This document shows positions 1-8,206 of a DNA stretch of 64,000 nt, piece by piece (within the stretch, counting starts at the first letter, position 1; every line of letters begins with the position of its first letter). The position numbers and the translations under genes were made by a program. The DNA is from Saccharopolyspora endophytica (GTDB lineage: Bacteria; Actinomycetota; Actinomycetes; Mycobacteriales; Pseudonocardiaceae). Where the stretch lies: positions 186,001-250,000 of the forward strand of contig NZ_JAGPXE010000012.1 of NCBI RefSeq assembly GCF_018070075.1, in the 5' to 3' direction. The notes beneath the pieces are model-generated. The model saw only the letters and a list, made by a program, of their open reading frames with translations, was not told the origin of the DNA and ran no database searches.

Positions 1-2
1 AG

Positions 3-599
3 GACCTCTCCCCGATGCAGTGGCGGATGGTCGGCCGCCGCGGCAGGCACGCGAGCTGGACGATCGTGGGTGACCCCGTGCAGTCCTCCTGGCCGGATCC
101 GGCGGAGGCCGCGACCGCGCGCGAGGAGGCGCTCAGCGCCCAGCGCACCCACCGCAAGTTCACGCTGCGCACCAATTACCGGAACTCGGCGGAGATCTTC
201 GACTACGCCTCGGACGCGGTCCGCGACCTGGTCGACCCGGACGACCTGCCGACGGCGGTGCGCACCACGGGCGTCGAGCCGGACGTGCGCGAGGTCCCGG
301 CGGACCAGCTGGCCGCGACGACCCGGGACGCCGCCCGCGACCTGCTGGAACGGGCTGAGGGCACGATCGGCGTCATCACCACGATGGACCGCAGGGACGA
401 GGTGCGAGCCTGGTTGTCCGATGTGGACGATCCCAGGCTCAGGGTGGTCGGCAGCCTCGATTCCAAGGGCATGGAGTACGACGCGGTGGCGGTCGTCGAC
501 CCCGACGGCCTCGCCGCGGAATCGACCACCGGCCGGAGGGCGCTGTACGTCGCCCTGAGCCGAGCCACCCAGCTGCTCACGGCGATCCGGCCCAGCTGA
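3..599 (+). CDS. HelD-like superfamily 1 helicase, C-terminal fragment
   Basis: This is the last 198 residues of a UvrD/HelD-type ATPase. The gene enters from the left edge, with the reading frame open from base 3. Visible family features are DLSPMQWRM at the edge, GDPVQSSWP, the NYRNSAEIF segment, and a C-terminal helicase core ending in SLDSKGMEYDAV and YVALSRATQLL. HelD proteins bind RNA polymerase and help release it from stalled or post-termination complexes, so the product is probably cytoplasmic and RNA-polymerase associated. The N-terminal half, with Walker A and the RNA-polymerase-binding arms, is outside the window. The family call is firm; the exact subfamily is inferred from the C-terminus only. 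Confidence 0.85.
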   Translation, partial: DLSPMQWRMVGRRGRHASWTIVGDPVQSSWPDPAEAATAREEALSAQRTHRKFTLRTNYRNSAEIFDYASDAVRDLVDPDDLPTAVRTTGVEPDVREVPADQLAATTRDAARDLLERAEGTIGVITTMDRRDEVRAWLSDVDDPRLRVVGSLDSKGMEYDAVAVVDPDGLAAESTTGRRALYVALSRATQLLTAIRPS

Positions 600-604
600 C
601 ATCG

Positions 605-636
605 GAGGTGGCCCGCCGGAGGTGGCGGGCCACCTC
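605..636 (+). terminator. Terminator hairpin after the helD-like gene
   Basis: GAGGTGGCCCGCC (605-617) pairs perfectly with 624-636 around a 6-base loop, giving a 13-bp GC-rich stem 6 bases after the stop codon. The tail is only weakly T-rich. Confidence 0.6.
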
Positions 637-685
637 TCCTTCGCGACCTGTTGACCCTGTAACGCAGCTCACCTAGCGTGGGATA

Positions 686-696
686 TGAGATATCAT
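686..696. promoter_or_regulatory. Candidate GntR/FCD operator, site 1 (transporter promoter)
   Basis: TGAGATATCAT on the plus strand reads ATGATATCTCA on the other strand. The same 11-mer occurs at 6354-6364, and close variants occur at 2819-2829 and 2889-2899. It ends 21 bases before the transporter start codon, a position where a bound repressor would block the promoter. Confidence 0.65.
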
Positions 697-717
697 GCGT
701 CACGACGGGGTGGTTGC

Positions 718-2052
718 ATGCACGAACCCGCCATGTCCACTGCGGCCCCGAAGCAGTCCACCGGCAAGCGGTCCCAGATCCGGTGGTTGATGGTCGTCCT
801 GGTCGCCCTGGCCACCGCCATCGCCTACATCGACCGCGCGAACCTCAGCGTCGCAAGCGATTCCATGCAGCAGGAGCTCCAGTTCTCCGACGAGCTCAAG
901 GGCGTCATGCTGTCGTCGTTCTTCTGGACCTACGCGATATTCCAGCTCCCGGGAGGCTGGCTCGTCGACCGCTACGGCCCGCGAGCGCTCTACGCGATCG
1001 CGGTCGTGTGGTGGTCGATCGGCACCGCGGCCACCGCGCTCACCAGGGGCTTCGCCGGGGTGATCGGGTGCCGGCTGGTGCTGGGCGTCGGCGAGGCCCC
1101 GGTGCAGTCGGCCAACGCCCGGGTGGTGTCGGAGTGGTTCCCGCGCAAGGAGCGGGCTTTCGCGTCGTCCATCTTCGACACCGGCTCGGAGTTCGGCAGC
1201 GCGCTGTCGGTCCCGCTGGTGACGTTGCTGATCGCGCTGGTCGGCTGGCGCGGCTCGTTCGTGGTCACCGGAGCGCTGGGCCTGGTCTGGGTCGTGGCGT
1301 GGCTGCTGATCTACCGCTCGCCGCGCAAGCAGAAGTGGGCCAACCAGGCCGAGGTCGACTACATCGAGCAGGGCGGCGGCCGCACCGAGGAGAAGGAGCT
1401 CGGCGACGCGGGCAAGCAGCCGATGAAGTGGCGCGACCTGTTCCGCTACTCGACGACCTGGGCGCTGGTGGCCGGCTACACCTGCCGCGGCGTGATCATC
1501 TACTTCTTCATCACCTGGTACCCGGACTTCCTGGTCAACCAGCAGGGCTTCTCACTGCTGGAACTGGGCCTGTTCGGGGCGATCCCGGGCCTGGCGGCGA
1601 TGGTGGCGAACTGGCTGGGCGGGTTGTTCTCCGACTGGCTGGTGCGGCGCGGGACTCCGCTGGCGATGGCCCGCAAGATCCCGCTGGTGATCGGCATGGT
1701 CGGTGCGTCGACGATCGCGCTGGCCTCGATCGCGCCGAATCCGGCGTGGGCGCTGGTGTTCCTCACCCTGTCCTACTGCAGCGCGGCGGTGTCCACGGGC
1801 GCGCTGCTGTCGCTCCCGGCGGACGTGGCCCCGACCCCGCGCAACGTGGCGTCGCTGACCGGCGTGCAGAACTTCGGTTCGCAGCTGGGCGGGATCATCG
1901 GGCCGATCGTGATCGGCTTCCTGCTGGGCACCGGGCAGTTCGCCTACGTGTGGCCGCTCGTGTTCGCCGGGGCGATGTGCGTGCTGGGCGCGTTCTTCTA
2001 CGCCTTCGTGGTGCAGGTCAAGCCCTTGGACGAGCAGAGACCGATGTTCTGA
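718..2052 (+). CDS. MFS transporter, anion:cation symporter (ACS) type
   Basis: A 444-residue, 12-helix major facilitator protein, predicted to import an organic or sugar acid by cation symport. Helix 1 carries the ACS-type signature YIDRANLSVA. It is followed by LPGGWLVDRYGPR, matching the conserved loop 2-3 motif, and by a long hydrophilic central loop near residues 210-245. The ATG at 718 is chosen because GGGG at 707-710 lies 7 bases upstream; the in-frame ATG at 685 would start inside the candidate operator. The downstream dehydratase, lyase and dehydrogenase genes suggest the cargo is their substrate, such as an aldonate, hexuronate or aldarate. The exact substrate cannot be read from sequence. 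Confidence 0.85.
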   Translation: MHEPAMSTAAPKQSTGKRSQIRWLMVVLVALATAIAYIDRANLSVASDSMQQELQFSDELKGVMLSSFFWTYAIFQLPGGWLVDRYGPRALYAIAVVWWSIGTAATALTRGFAGVIGCRLVLGVGEAPVQSANARVVSEWFPRKERAFASSIFDTGSEFGSALSVPLVTLLIALVGWRGSFVVTGALGLVWVVAWLLIYRSPRKQKWANQAEVDYIEQGGGRTEEKELGDAGKQPMKWRDLFRYSTTWALVAGYTCRGVIIYFFITWYPDFLVNQQGFSLLELGLFGAIPGLAAMVANWLGGLFSDWLVRRGTPLAMARKIPLVIGMVGASTIALASIAPNPAWALVFLTLSYCSAAVSTGALLSLPADVAPTPRNVASLTGVQNFGSQLGGIIGPIVIGFLLGTGQFAYVWPLVFAGAMCVLGAFFYAFVVQVKPLDEQRPMF

Positions 2053-2118
2053 GCGCGACTCGTGCTGCGCGGCGGTGCCTGTTCACGGCGCCGCCGCGCA
2101 CGCAGCTCGGAAAAGCCC

Positions 2119-2811
2119 TCAGGACTCGGCCTTCTCGGCCGATTCGAGGTTGGTCAGGGACTGCTGGACGTGCTCGCTCACGAGGCGTTCGGCTTCGTCG
2201 GCGTTGCCGTCGTTGACCGCGGCCAGGATCTCGGCGTGCTCGACGAACTCCTCGCGCCAGGTGGGCCAGCGGTCCCACAGCAGGTTCACCACGCCCAGCG
2301 CGGTGAGGTCCTGCAGGTCGTCGAGCTGGTTGATGACCAGGCCGTTGCCGCAGCCGGAGTACAGCGATCGGTGGAAGCGGCGGTTGGCCATGCTCAGGGC
2401 GTGGTTGTCGCCCGCGCTGAGCAGCCCGGCGGCCTCGTTGAGCGCGTCCTGCGCGCGGTGGACCACGTCGGGTGAACCGGCGGTGGTGGTCATCTTGGCG
2501 GCCCACGGTTCGAGCAGCCTGCGGACCTCGTAGACCTTGCGGACGTCTTCGAGCGAGAGCTTGCGGACGGTGATGCCCTTGTTCGGCACCACCGTGACCA
2601 GACCGGTGTGGGCCATGCCGATCAGGGCCTCGCGCACGGGCGTCTTCGACACGCCGAGCAGTTCCGACAGGCGCCGCTCGACCAGCGTCTCGCCCGGGCG
2701 CAGCTCACCGGCCAGGATCGCGTTGCGGATGGAGTCCGCGACCAGGTCGGTGCGGCTGGCGGGCCCGCTGAGGGGACGCAGTCCGGAGGAATCACTGGCC
2801 AGCTGTGTCAC
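2119..2811 (-). CDS. GntR family (FCD subfamily) transcriptional regulator
   Basis: A 230-residue regulator. The N-terminal winged helix, about residues 20-90, includes the GntR pattern LRPGETLVERRLSELLGVSK followed by TPVREAL. The C-terminal FCD all-helical ligand domain has the metal- and ligand-binding pattern FHRSLYSGCGN. FCD regulators usually repress catabolic genes until a carboxylate or sugar-acid inducer binds. The start is GTG at 2811 with GGAGG at 2813-2817. A perfect TGATATATCA palindrome lies directly upstream at 2820-2829, so autoregulation is likely. It faces the TPP-enzyme gene divergently and ends near the transporter gene. It is the obvious candidate to read the four related operators in this cluster. 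Confidence 0.9.
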   Translation of the reverse strand: MTQLASDSSGLRPLSGPASRTDLVADSIRNAILAGELRPGETLVERRLSELLGVSKTPVREALIGMAHTGLVTVVPNKGITVRKLSLEDVRKVYEVRRLLEPWAAKMTTTAGSPDVVHRAQDALNEAAGLLSAGDNHALSMANRRFHRSLYSGCGNGLVINQLDDLQDLTALGVVNLLWDRWPTWREEFVEHAEILAAVNDGNADEAERLVSEHVQQSLTNLESAEKAES

Positions 2812-2818
2812 ACCTCCG

Positions 2819-2829
2819 ATGATATATCA
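2819..2829. promoter_or_regulatory. Candidate GntR/FCD operator, site 2 (gntR promoter)
   Basis: ATGATATATCA contains the perfect 10-bp palindrome TGATATATCA. It lies 7 bases upstream of the gntR GTG, next to its ribosome binding site, and 70 bp centre to centre from site 3 in the same divergent promoter region. Confidence 0.65.
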
Positions 2830-2888
2830 AGCCGTTCCGACACACCCGAGCGACCAGCGGATTCCCCGCCTGCCGCACAGCTTGATGT

Positions 2889-2899
2889 ATGATATACCA
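2889..2899. promoter_or_regulatory. Candidate GntR/FCD operator, site 3 (TPP-enzyme promoter)
   Basis: ATGATATACCA sits inside GTATGATATAC, which has GTAT/ATAC arms. It ends 35 bases before the start of the TPP-enzyme gene. It matches the other three sites at nine of eleven positions, and the two variable positions are the ones that vary among all sites. Confidence 0.65.
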
Positions 2900-2934
2900 A
2901 CATCGCCGACGGATCGGACAGCTGCGAGGAACTC

Positions 2935-4488
2935 ATGCGTACAGTCGCCCAGGCCGTGGCCCGCGTGCTCGCCGACGCGGGAGTCGAACACGGCTTCACC
3001 GTGCCCGGGGAATCGTTCCTGGGCTTGCTCGACGCGTTCGCCGAAGCACCGGAGCTGACACTGGTCTCGACGCGGCACGAGAGCGGCGCGGCGTTCATGG
3101 CCGAGGCGTGCGGCAAGCTGCGCGGCGTCCCCGCCGTGGCGATGGCGAGTCGGGGCCCCGGCGCGACGAACCTGTCCATCGGCGTGCACACCGCCCGGCA
3201 GGACCACACCCCGATGGTGGTGCTGCTCGGGCAGGTCCCCTCCACCAAGCTGGGCCGGGAGAGCTTCCAGGAGGTCGACCTCGCGGCGATGTTCGCCCCG
3301 CTGGCCAACTGGGCATGCCAGCCCACCTCGGCCGCCGAGGTCCCGGGCGCGGTCGCCGAGGCGCTCGCGCGGGCGACCGGACCGCGCCCGGGGCCGGCCG
3401 TGGTGGCGGTGCCCAGCGACTTCTGGGACGAACCCTTCCCCGGCCCGCTGCCGGTTCCCGAGCCGCCGCCCGCCGAGGCTCCCGACGTCGCCGCCGCGGC
3501 CGAACGGCTCGGTGCCGCGCGCAGTCCCGTGGTGATCACCGGAGCACGTGATCCCGCGAGCCACCGCGAGCTGGTCGTGACCGCCGAGGAGCTCGGACTC
3601 CCGGTGTACACGGGTTTCCGGCGGCAGGACGCCTTCCCCGAGGACCACCCGCACTTCGCCGGCCACCTCGGCCTGTCGGTGCCGGACGCTCAGCTCAAGG
3701 CGTTGGAGAACGCCGACGTGGTGCTGACGGTGGGAATGCGGCTCGACGAGGTGACCAGCCAGGGTTTCCGGTTCCCGCTACCCGAGCAGGACCACCTGCG
3801 GTTGCCGCCCTCGGCGCTCGCCGAGCTGCGCGCGAAGACCCCGGGGCGACGGCGCGACCTCTCGGCCGCCCACGCGGCGGTGCGCGAGTTCATGACCCCA
3901 CCGGAACTCGACGCCACTTCCGCTCCGCACCCGACCGAGGTGGTGCGCGAGCTGCGGCGGCTCGCTCCGCGCGACGCGGTGGTCACCAACGACGCAGGCA
4001 ACTTCTCCGGATTCGCCCACCGCTACTGGTGCTTCACCGAACCGCGCACGCAGCTCGGCCCGTGCAACGGGGCGATGGGCTACGCGGTCCCCGCAGCGGT
4101 GGCGGCGAAGCTCGTCGCGCCGGAGCGCACCGTGCTCGCGATGGTCGGCGACGGCGGCGCGCTGATGACCGGCCAGGAGATCGAAACGGCCGTGCGGCAT
4201 GAGGCGCCCGTGGTCGTGGTGGTGTTCCAGAACGGCCTGTACGGCACGATCGCGCTGCACCAGGTCAAGAGCAACCGCCCGATGTCCGCGGTGGACATCG
4301 GAACGGTGGACTTCGCGGGCTGGGCGCGGAGCCTCGGCGCCGCCGGGCACACCGTCGACGCGCGCGACCAGCTGGAGCCGGCGATCAGGAGCGCGCTGGC
4401 CGAGGACCGGCCGTGCGTGCTGGACGTGCGCATCGACCCCGACGTGCTCACCGCAGACGCACGGCTGGCGGACTTCTTAGAGAGCTGA
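2935..4488 (+). CDS. Thiamine-pyrophosphate-dependent enzyme, acetolactate synthase-like
   Basis: A 517-residue three-domain TPP enzyme. The N-terminal PYR domain has the catalytic glutamate in STRHESGAAFMA near residue 49. A central domain follows, and the C-terminal PP domain carries the TPP/Mg motif GDGGALMTGQE...FQNGLYG around residues 405-440. It is shorter than anabolic IlvB (610 residues, also in this window) and has no partner regulatory subunit, which points to a catabolic 2-oxo-acid decarboxylase or carboligase. GAGGA lies upstream of the ATG. The gene ends 12 bases inside the convergent dehydrogenase gene. Its place between the GntR regulator and sugar-acid genes suggests it acts on a 2-oxo acid made in the pathway; the reaction is not identified. 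Confidence 0.85.
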   Translation: MRTVAQAVARVLADAGVEHGFTVPGESFLGLLDAFAEAPELTLVSTRHESGAAFMAEACGKLRGVPAVAMASRGPGATNLSIGVHTARQDHTPMVVLLGQVPSTKLGRESFQEVDLAAMFAPLANWACQPTSAAEVPGAVAEALARATGPRPGPAVVAVPSDFWDEPFPGPLPVPEPPPAEAPDVAAAAERLGAARSPVVITGARDPASHRELVVTAEELGLPVYTGFRRQDAFPEDHPHFAGHLGLSVPDAQLKALENADVVLTVGMRLDEVTSQGFRFPLPEQDHLRLPPSALAELRAKTPGRRRDLSAAHAAVREFMTPPELDATSAPHPTEVVRELRRLAPRDAVVTNDAGNFSGFAHRYWCFTEPRTQLGPCNGAMGYAVPAAVAAKLVAPERTVLAMVGDGGALMTGQEIETAVRHEAPVVVVVFQNGLYGTIALHQVKSNRPMSAVDIGTVDFAGWARSLGAAGHTVDARDQLEPAIRSALAEDRPCVLDVRIDPDVLTADARLADFLES

Positions 4489-5544
4489 CTCCACTCCCGC
4501 GCGTTGGGCGACGCCGCGCAGCTGCTCGACGAGGGTGTCCGGCATCGGAATCCCGTCCCGGCGACGGACTTCCCGTGAGGCGGCTTGCGGATCTCCCGCC
4601 ACCAGAACGGGTTCGTCCGGGTTCAGCGGTGGTGTCGCGTGGAGCCGGTCGATGGCGTCGTCGAGGTCGTCCTCGAACTCGCCGGGTGGGCGGAACCCGC
4701 TCGGGTCGAGCGCGAGGAAGAAGTGCCCGATGTTGTGGGGATCCTCGGGTTTCCGACTCGCCGGGAACGCGCCGCCGCACAGCGTGGCGGCCAGGACGTG
4801 GGCCATCATGCTCAGCCCGTAGCCCTTGTGCGAACCCATCTCGGGTGTTCCACCGAGCGGGGTGAGTCCGCCGATGTCGTCGTTGCGGAGGATGCCGAGC
4901 GCCCGGTGCGCGTCGGTCACCGGCTGGGCGTCCTCGTCGACCACCCAGCCCTCGGGGAGGGATTCGCCGTGGAAGTCGTAGACCTTGACCTTGTTGACGG
5001 CGGCCGTGGTGGTGGCGATGTCGAGCAGGAAGTGGGGATTGCGCCGGGCGGGCGCGGCGAAGCCGATCGGGTTGGTGGCCAGCATCGGCACCACCGATCC
5101 CGTGGGCGGCGAGGCGGGCAGGTTCGCCGAGCTGGTGACCAGTCCGACCAGTCCCTGCCTCGCGGCCATCTCGGCGTAGTGACCGGCCGCGCCGAAGTGA
5201 TGCGAGTTGACCACCGAGACCACGCCGACGGTGCCGGTCCTCGCCTTGTCGATGGCCATGCGCATGGCGAACTCACCGGCCGGGTGCCCGATGCCGCCGT
5301 GGGCGTCGACCAGCGCCGATGCGGCGCTCTCGCGCACGACGGTGGGTCTGGCGCGCAGGTCGATCCTGCCCTCGGCGCGGAACTGCTCGTAGGTCATGAG
5401 CATCGACACGCCGTGCGAGTCGATGCCGGCCAGGTCCGTCTCGGCCATCACCTCGGCGGTGGTCTCGGCCAGGTCGCGGTCCATGCCCCACGCGGCGAGG
5501 ACGTCGACGATCAGCGTGCGCACTGCCTCGGCGGAAACCCGCAC
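4477..5544 (-). CDS. Ldh2-family malate/L-lactate-type NAD(P)-dependent oxidoreductase
   Basis: A 355-residue member of the Ldh2/MDH2 family, which includes malate, ureidoglycolate, sulfolactate and diketogulonate dehydrogenases. The family pattern is clear: AGIDSHGVSML near residue 45, GVVSVVNSHHFGAAGHYAEMA near residue 120, ATNPIGFAAP, and MGSHKGYGLSMM near residue 245. The start is GTG at 5544 with GAGGAG just upstream. A longer reading to 6342 would run through the rraA-like gene in the wrong frame. It lies 38 bases downstream of the rraA-like gene on the same strand, so the two are probably one transcript. It likely interconverts a 2-oxo acid and a 2-hydroxy acid of the cluster pathway. 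Confidence 0.85.
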   Translation of the reverse strand: MRVSAEAVRTLIVDVLAAWGMDRDLAETTAEVMAETDLAGIDSHGVSMLMTYEQFRAEGRIDLRARPTVVRESAASALVDAHGGIGHPAGEFAMRMAIDKARTGTVGVVSVVNSHHFGAAGHYAEMAARQGLVGLVTSSANLPASPPTGSVVPMLATNPIGFAAPARRNPHFLLDIATTTAAVNKVKVYDFHGESLPEGWVVDEDAQPVTDAHRALGILRNDDIGGLTPLGGTPEMGSHKGYGLSMMAHVLAATLCGGAFPASRKPEDPHNIGHFFLALDPSGFRPPGEFEDDLDDAIDRLHATPPLNPDEPVLVAGDPQAASREVRRRDGIPMPDTLVEQLRGVAQRAGVESAL

Positions 5545-5582
5545 CTCGCTCCTCCTCGCACTCGCGTCAGCTCGCAAGTCGT

Positions 5583-6326
5583 TCACCGCCAGGGGTTTTC
5601 GGCGGCCCACGCCTCGTACTCGGCGCGGGTGGCCTCGTCCGGTGGGTACGTGCCGCGCAGCGGACGTCCGGATTCCACTTTGGAGAGGACGAAGGCTTCG
5701 AGATGTTCTTGCGCGGCAGCCGCTTCGGCGACCTCCTCGGCCAGGTGCCGCGGGAGGCACACGACGCCGTCGCAGTCGCCGACGAGCACGTCGCCCGGGT
5801 AGACGGCGACCTCGCCGCAGCCGATGGGCACCTGCATGTCCACCGCGTGGTGCTGGATCAGGTTGGTGTTGGCGGACGGGTTCCTCGCGAACGTCGGCAT
5901 CTCCAGCGTCGCGAAGCCGTCCGAGTCGCGCACCGAGCCGTCGGTCACCACGCCCGCGCAGCCGCGGTGCAGCAGCCGGGTCGCCAGGATGTGACCGAGC
6001 GAAGCGGCGCGCTGCTGCCCGCGCGAGTCGATGACCAGGACCTCGCCGCTGCCCACCGATTCGACGGCCTTGCGCTGCGGGTGGTCGTAGTCCTGGAACA
6101 CCGACAGCACGTCGACGTCCTCCCGCGCCGGGATGTAGCGCAGGGTGAACGCGACGCCGACCATGTTCGCCTGCGCCGGGTTCAGCGCCCTCAGGCCCTG
6201 CATGAACTGGTTGCGCAGGCCGCGTGAGAGCAGCTGCGTCGTGATGGTCGCCGTGCTGGCGTGGCGCAGCGCCTGCAGGGTCCTCTCCGGCAGCGGATCG
6301 TGAGCCTTGACCGAGGTGTCCACCAT
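5583..6326 (-). CDS. RraA-like / HMG-aldolase family protein
   Basis: A 247-residue protein of the RraA/4-hydroxy-4-methyl-2-oxoglutarate aldolase fold. The family core is visible as GHILATRLLHRGCAGVVTDG, followed by SVRDSDG and by PGDVLVGDCDGVVCLPR, the G-D-x-x-x-x-D pattern that binds Mg and an oxaloacetate-like group. Enzymatic members act as class II aldolases or oxaloacetate decarboxylases. The ATG at 6326 is preferred over upstream codons because GAAGGG precedes it and because an earlier start would place the candidate operator inside the gene. In this cluster an aldolase or decarboxylase acting on a late 4-hydroxy-2-oxo or oxaloacetate-like intermediate fits, but the substrate is inferred only. 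Confidence 0.8.
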   Translation of the reverse strand: MVDTSVKAHDPLPERTLQALRHASTATITTQLLSRGLRNQFMQGLRALNPAQANMVGVAFTLRYIPAREDVDVLSVFQDYDHPQRKAVESVGSGEVLVIDSRGQQRAASLGHILATRLLHRGCAGVVTDGSVRDSDGFATLEMPTFARNPSANTNLIQHHAVDMQVPIGCGEVAVYPGDVLVGDCDGVVCLPRHLAEEVAEAAAAQEHLEAFVLSKVESGRPLRGTYPPDEATRAEYEAWAAENPWR

Positions 6327-6353
6327 GTTCGACCCTTCGCATCGTCGGACATC

Positions 6354-6364
6354 TGAGATATCAT
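6354..6364. promoter_or_regulatory. Candidate GntR/FCD operator, site 4 (divergent rraA / dehydratase promoter)
   Basis: TGAGATATCAT is identical to site 1 over all 11 bases and extends into ATACC, as in site 3. It lies 27 bases upstream of the rraA-like start and about 95 bases upstream of the dehydratase start, so it could serve both divergent arms. Confidence 0.65.
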
Positions 6365-6458
6365 ATACCGCATCCGCAACACCCGGCCCGCTCACGACAC
6401 CGACCAGTCAAGTCACGCGAACGACGAAGTTCCAGACACCGGAAGGGGGCTCGCCGGC

Positions 6459-8189
6459 ATGTCCCGTCCCAGGCTCACCGCCGAGCAGCTGCGCAGTCAC
6501 CGCTGGTTCGGCGTAGACACCATGCGCTCGTTCGGGCACAAGTCCCGCGCCAAGCAGATGGGCTTCGACGCCGAGGACTACTCGGGCAAGCCGGTGATCG
6601 GCATCGTCAACACCTGGAGCGACATCAACCCGTGCCACACGCACTTCCGGGAGCGCGCCGAGGACGTCAAGCGCGGTGTCCTGCAGGCGGGCGGGTTCCC
6701 GCTGGAGCTGCCGGCGATGTCGCTGTCGGAGCCCTTCCAGAAGCCGACCACGATGCTCTACCGGAACATGCTCGCGATGGAGACCGAGGAGCTGCTGCGC
6801 TCCTACCCCGTCGACGGCTGCGTGCTGATGGGCGGCTGCGACAAGACCACACCGGGCCTGATCATGGGAGCGACCAGCGTCGACGTGCCCTCGATCTTCC
6901 TGCCCGCCGGCCCGATGCTCAAGGGGCGGTGGAAGGGCGTGACCCTCGGCAGCGGCTCCGACACCTGGAAGTACTGGGCGCAGCGCCGCGCGGGGACCCT
7001 CGGCGAGCGGGAGTGGGGCGAGATCGAGGACGGCATCGCCCGGTCACCGGGGCACTGCATGACGATGGGCACCGCGTCGACGATGACCGCCGCCGCCGAG
7101 GCGCTGGGGCTGACGCTGACCGGCGGTTCCTCGGTCCCCGCCGCGTTCTCCCACCACCCGCAGCTGGCGGTGGCCACCGGACGCCGGATCGTCGACCTCG
7201 TCTGGGAGGACGTCACCCCGCGCGAGGTCCTGACGCGGGAGGCCTTCGAGAACGCCATCGCGGTGGTGATGGCGATGGGCGGTTCCACGAACGCGGTGAT
7301 CCACCTGGTGGCCATGGCGGGTCGCGCCGAGGTCGACCTCCCGCTGGAGGTCTTCGACGACCTCTCCCGCGCGGTCCCGGCGCTGGCCAACATCCGGCCC
7401 TCCGGCGAGTACCTGATGGAGGACTTCTACGACGCGGGCGGCCTGCGCGGGCTGATGGCCGAGCTCGGCGAGCTGCTGCACCGCGAGGTGATCACCGTCA
7501 ACGGCCGCACGCTCGGCGAGAACCTCGAAGGCGCCGAGATCCACGACACCGACGTGATCCGCCGCCGCGACGCCCCGCTGACCGAGCAAGGCGGGCTGGC
7601 CGTGCTGCGCGGTTCGCTGGCGCCCGATGGCTGCGTGATCAAGACCAGCGCGGCCAGCCCGGAACTGCTGCGGCACCGGGGCAGGGCGATCGTGTTCGAC
7701 TCCTACGACGACATGGAGGCCCGCATCGACGCCGAGGACCTCGACGTCGATGCGAACTCGGTGCTGATCCTGCGCGGCGCGGGTCCGCTGGGCGGGCCGG
7801 GCATGCCGGAGTGGGGCATGCTGCCGATCCCGAAGAAGCTGCTGCGACGAGGGGTTTCGGACATGGTCCGGATCTCCGACGCGCGGATGAGCGGCACCAG
7901 CTACGGCACCTGCGTGCTGCACGTGGCGCCGGAGTCGGTCGCGGGCGGGCCGCTGGCGCTGGTGCGCGACGGCGACGTCGTCGAGCTCGACGTGCCCGGA
8001 CGCCGGCTCGACCTGCACGTCGACGCAGAGGAGCTGGAGCGCAGACGCGCCGGGTGGACGCGGCCGGAGCCGGTCTTCTCGCGCGGCTACGGCAAGTTGT
8101 TCGCCCAGCACATCACCCAGGCCGACAAGGGCTGCGACTTCGACTTCCTCGAAGGCACCGGCGGCGCACCCGAACCGGCGATCCACTGA
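6459..8189 (+). CDS. IlvD/Edd family sugar-acid dehydratase (L-arabinonate-type)
   Basis: A 576-residue Fe-S dehydratase. The three cluster cysteines of this group are visible: SDINPCHTHF near residue 60, MGGCDKTTPG near residue 128, and SPGHCMTMGTASTM near residue 200. MAMGGSTNA and a C-terminal ARMSGTSYGT segment follow. The opening HRWFGVDTMRSFGHKSRAKQ is typical of arabinonate, xylonate and related aldonate dehydratases rather than of dihydroxy-acid dehydratase; the true ilvD is at 55597. It would turn an aldonic acid into a 2-keto-3-deoxy acid. GAAGGGGG precedes the ATG. The DapA-family gene follows 17 bases later on the same strand, giving consecutive pathway steps. Confidence 0.85.
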   Translation: MSRPRLTAEQLRSHRWFGVDTMRSFGHKSRAKQMGFDAEDYSGKPVIGIVNTWSDINPCHTHFRERAEDVKRGVLQAGGFPLELPAMSLSEPFQKPTTMLYRNMLAMETEELLRSYPVDGCVLMGGCDKTTPGLIMGATSVDVPSIFLPAGPMLKGRWKGVTLGSGSDTWKYWAQRRAGTLGEREWGEIEDGIARSPGHCMTMGTASTMTAAAEALGLTLTGGSSVPAAFSHHPQLAVATGRRIVDLVWEDVTPREVLTREAFENAIAVVMAMGGSTNAVIHLVAMAGRAEVDLPLEVFDDLSRAVPALANIRPSGEYLMEDFYDAGGLRGLMAELGELLHREVITVNGRTLGENLEGAEIHDTDVIRRRDAPLTEQGGLAVLRGSLAPDGCVIKTSAASPELLRHRGRAIVFDSYDDMEARIDAEDLDVDANSVLILRGAGPLGGPGMPEWGMLPIPKKLLRRGVSDMVRISDARMSGTSYGTCVLHVAPESVAGGPLALVRDGDVVELDVPGRRLDLHVDAEELERRRAGWTRPEPVFSRGYGKLFAQHITQADKGCDFDFLEGTGGAPEPAIH

Positions 8190-8206
8190 CGCGAGCGGAG
8201 GCGAGG

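Noticed and set aside
685..717. Upstream ATG of the ACS transporter
   Set aside because: It would start inside the candidate operator and promoter and has no ribosome binding site, whereas ATG 718 has GGGG at proper distance.
4477..6342. One long minus-strand frame covering both the Ldh2 and RraA regions
   Set aside because: Its N-terminal part is the RraA gene read in the wrong frame. The real Ldh2 start is the GTG at 5544 with GAGGAG, and the RraA protein is in another frame.
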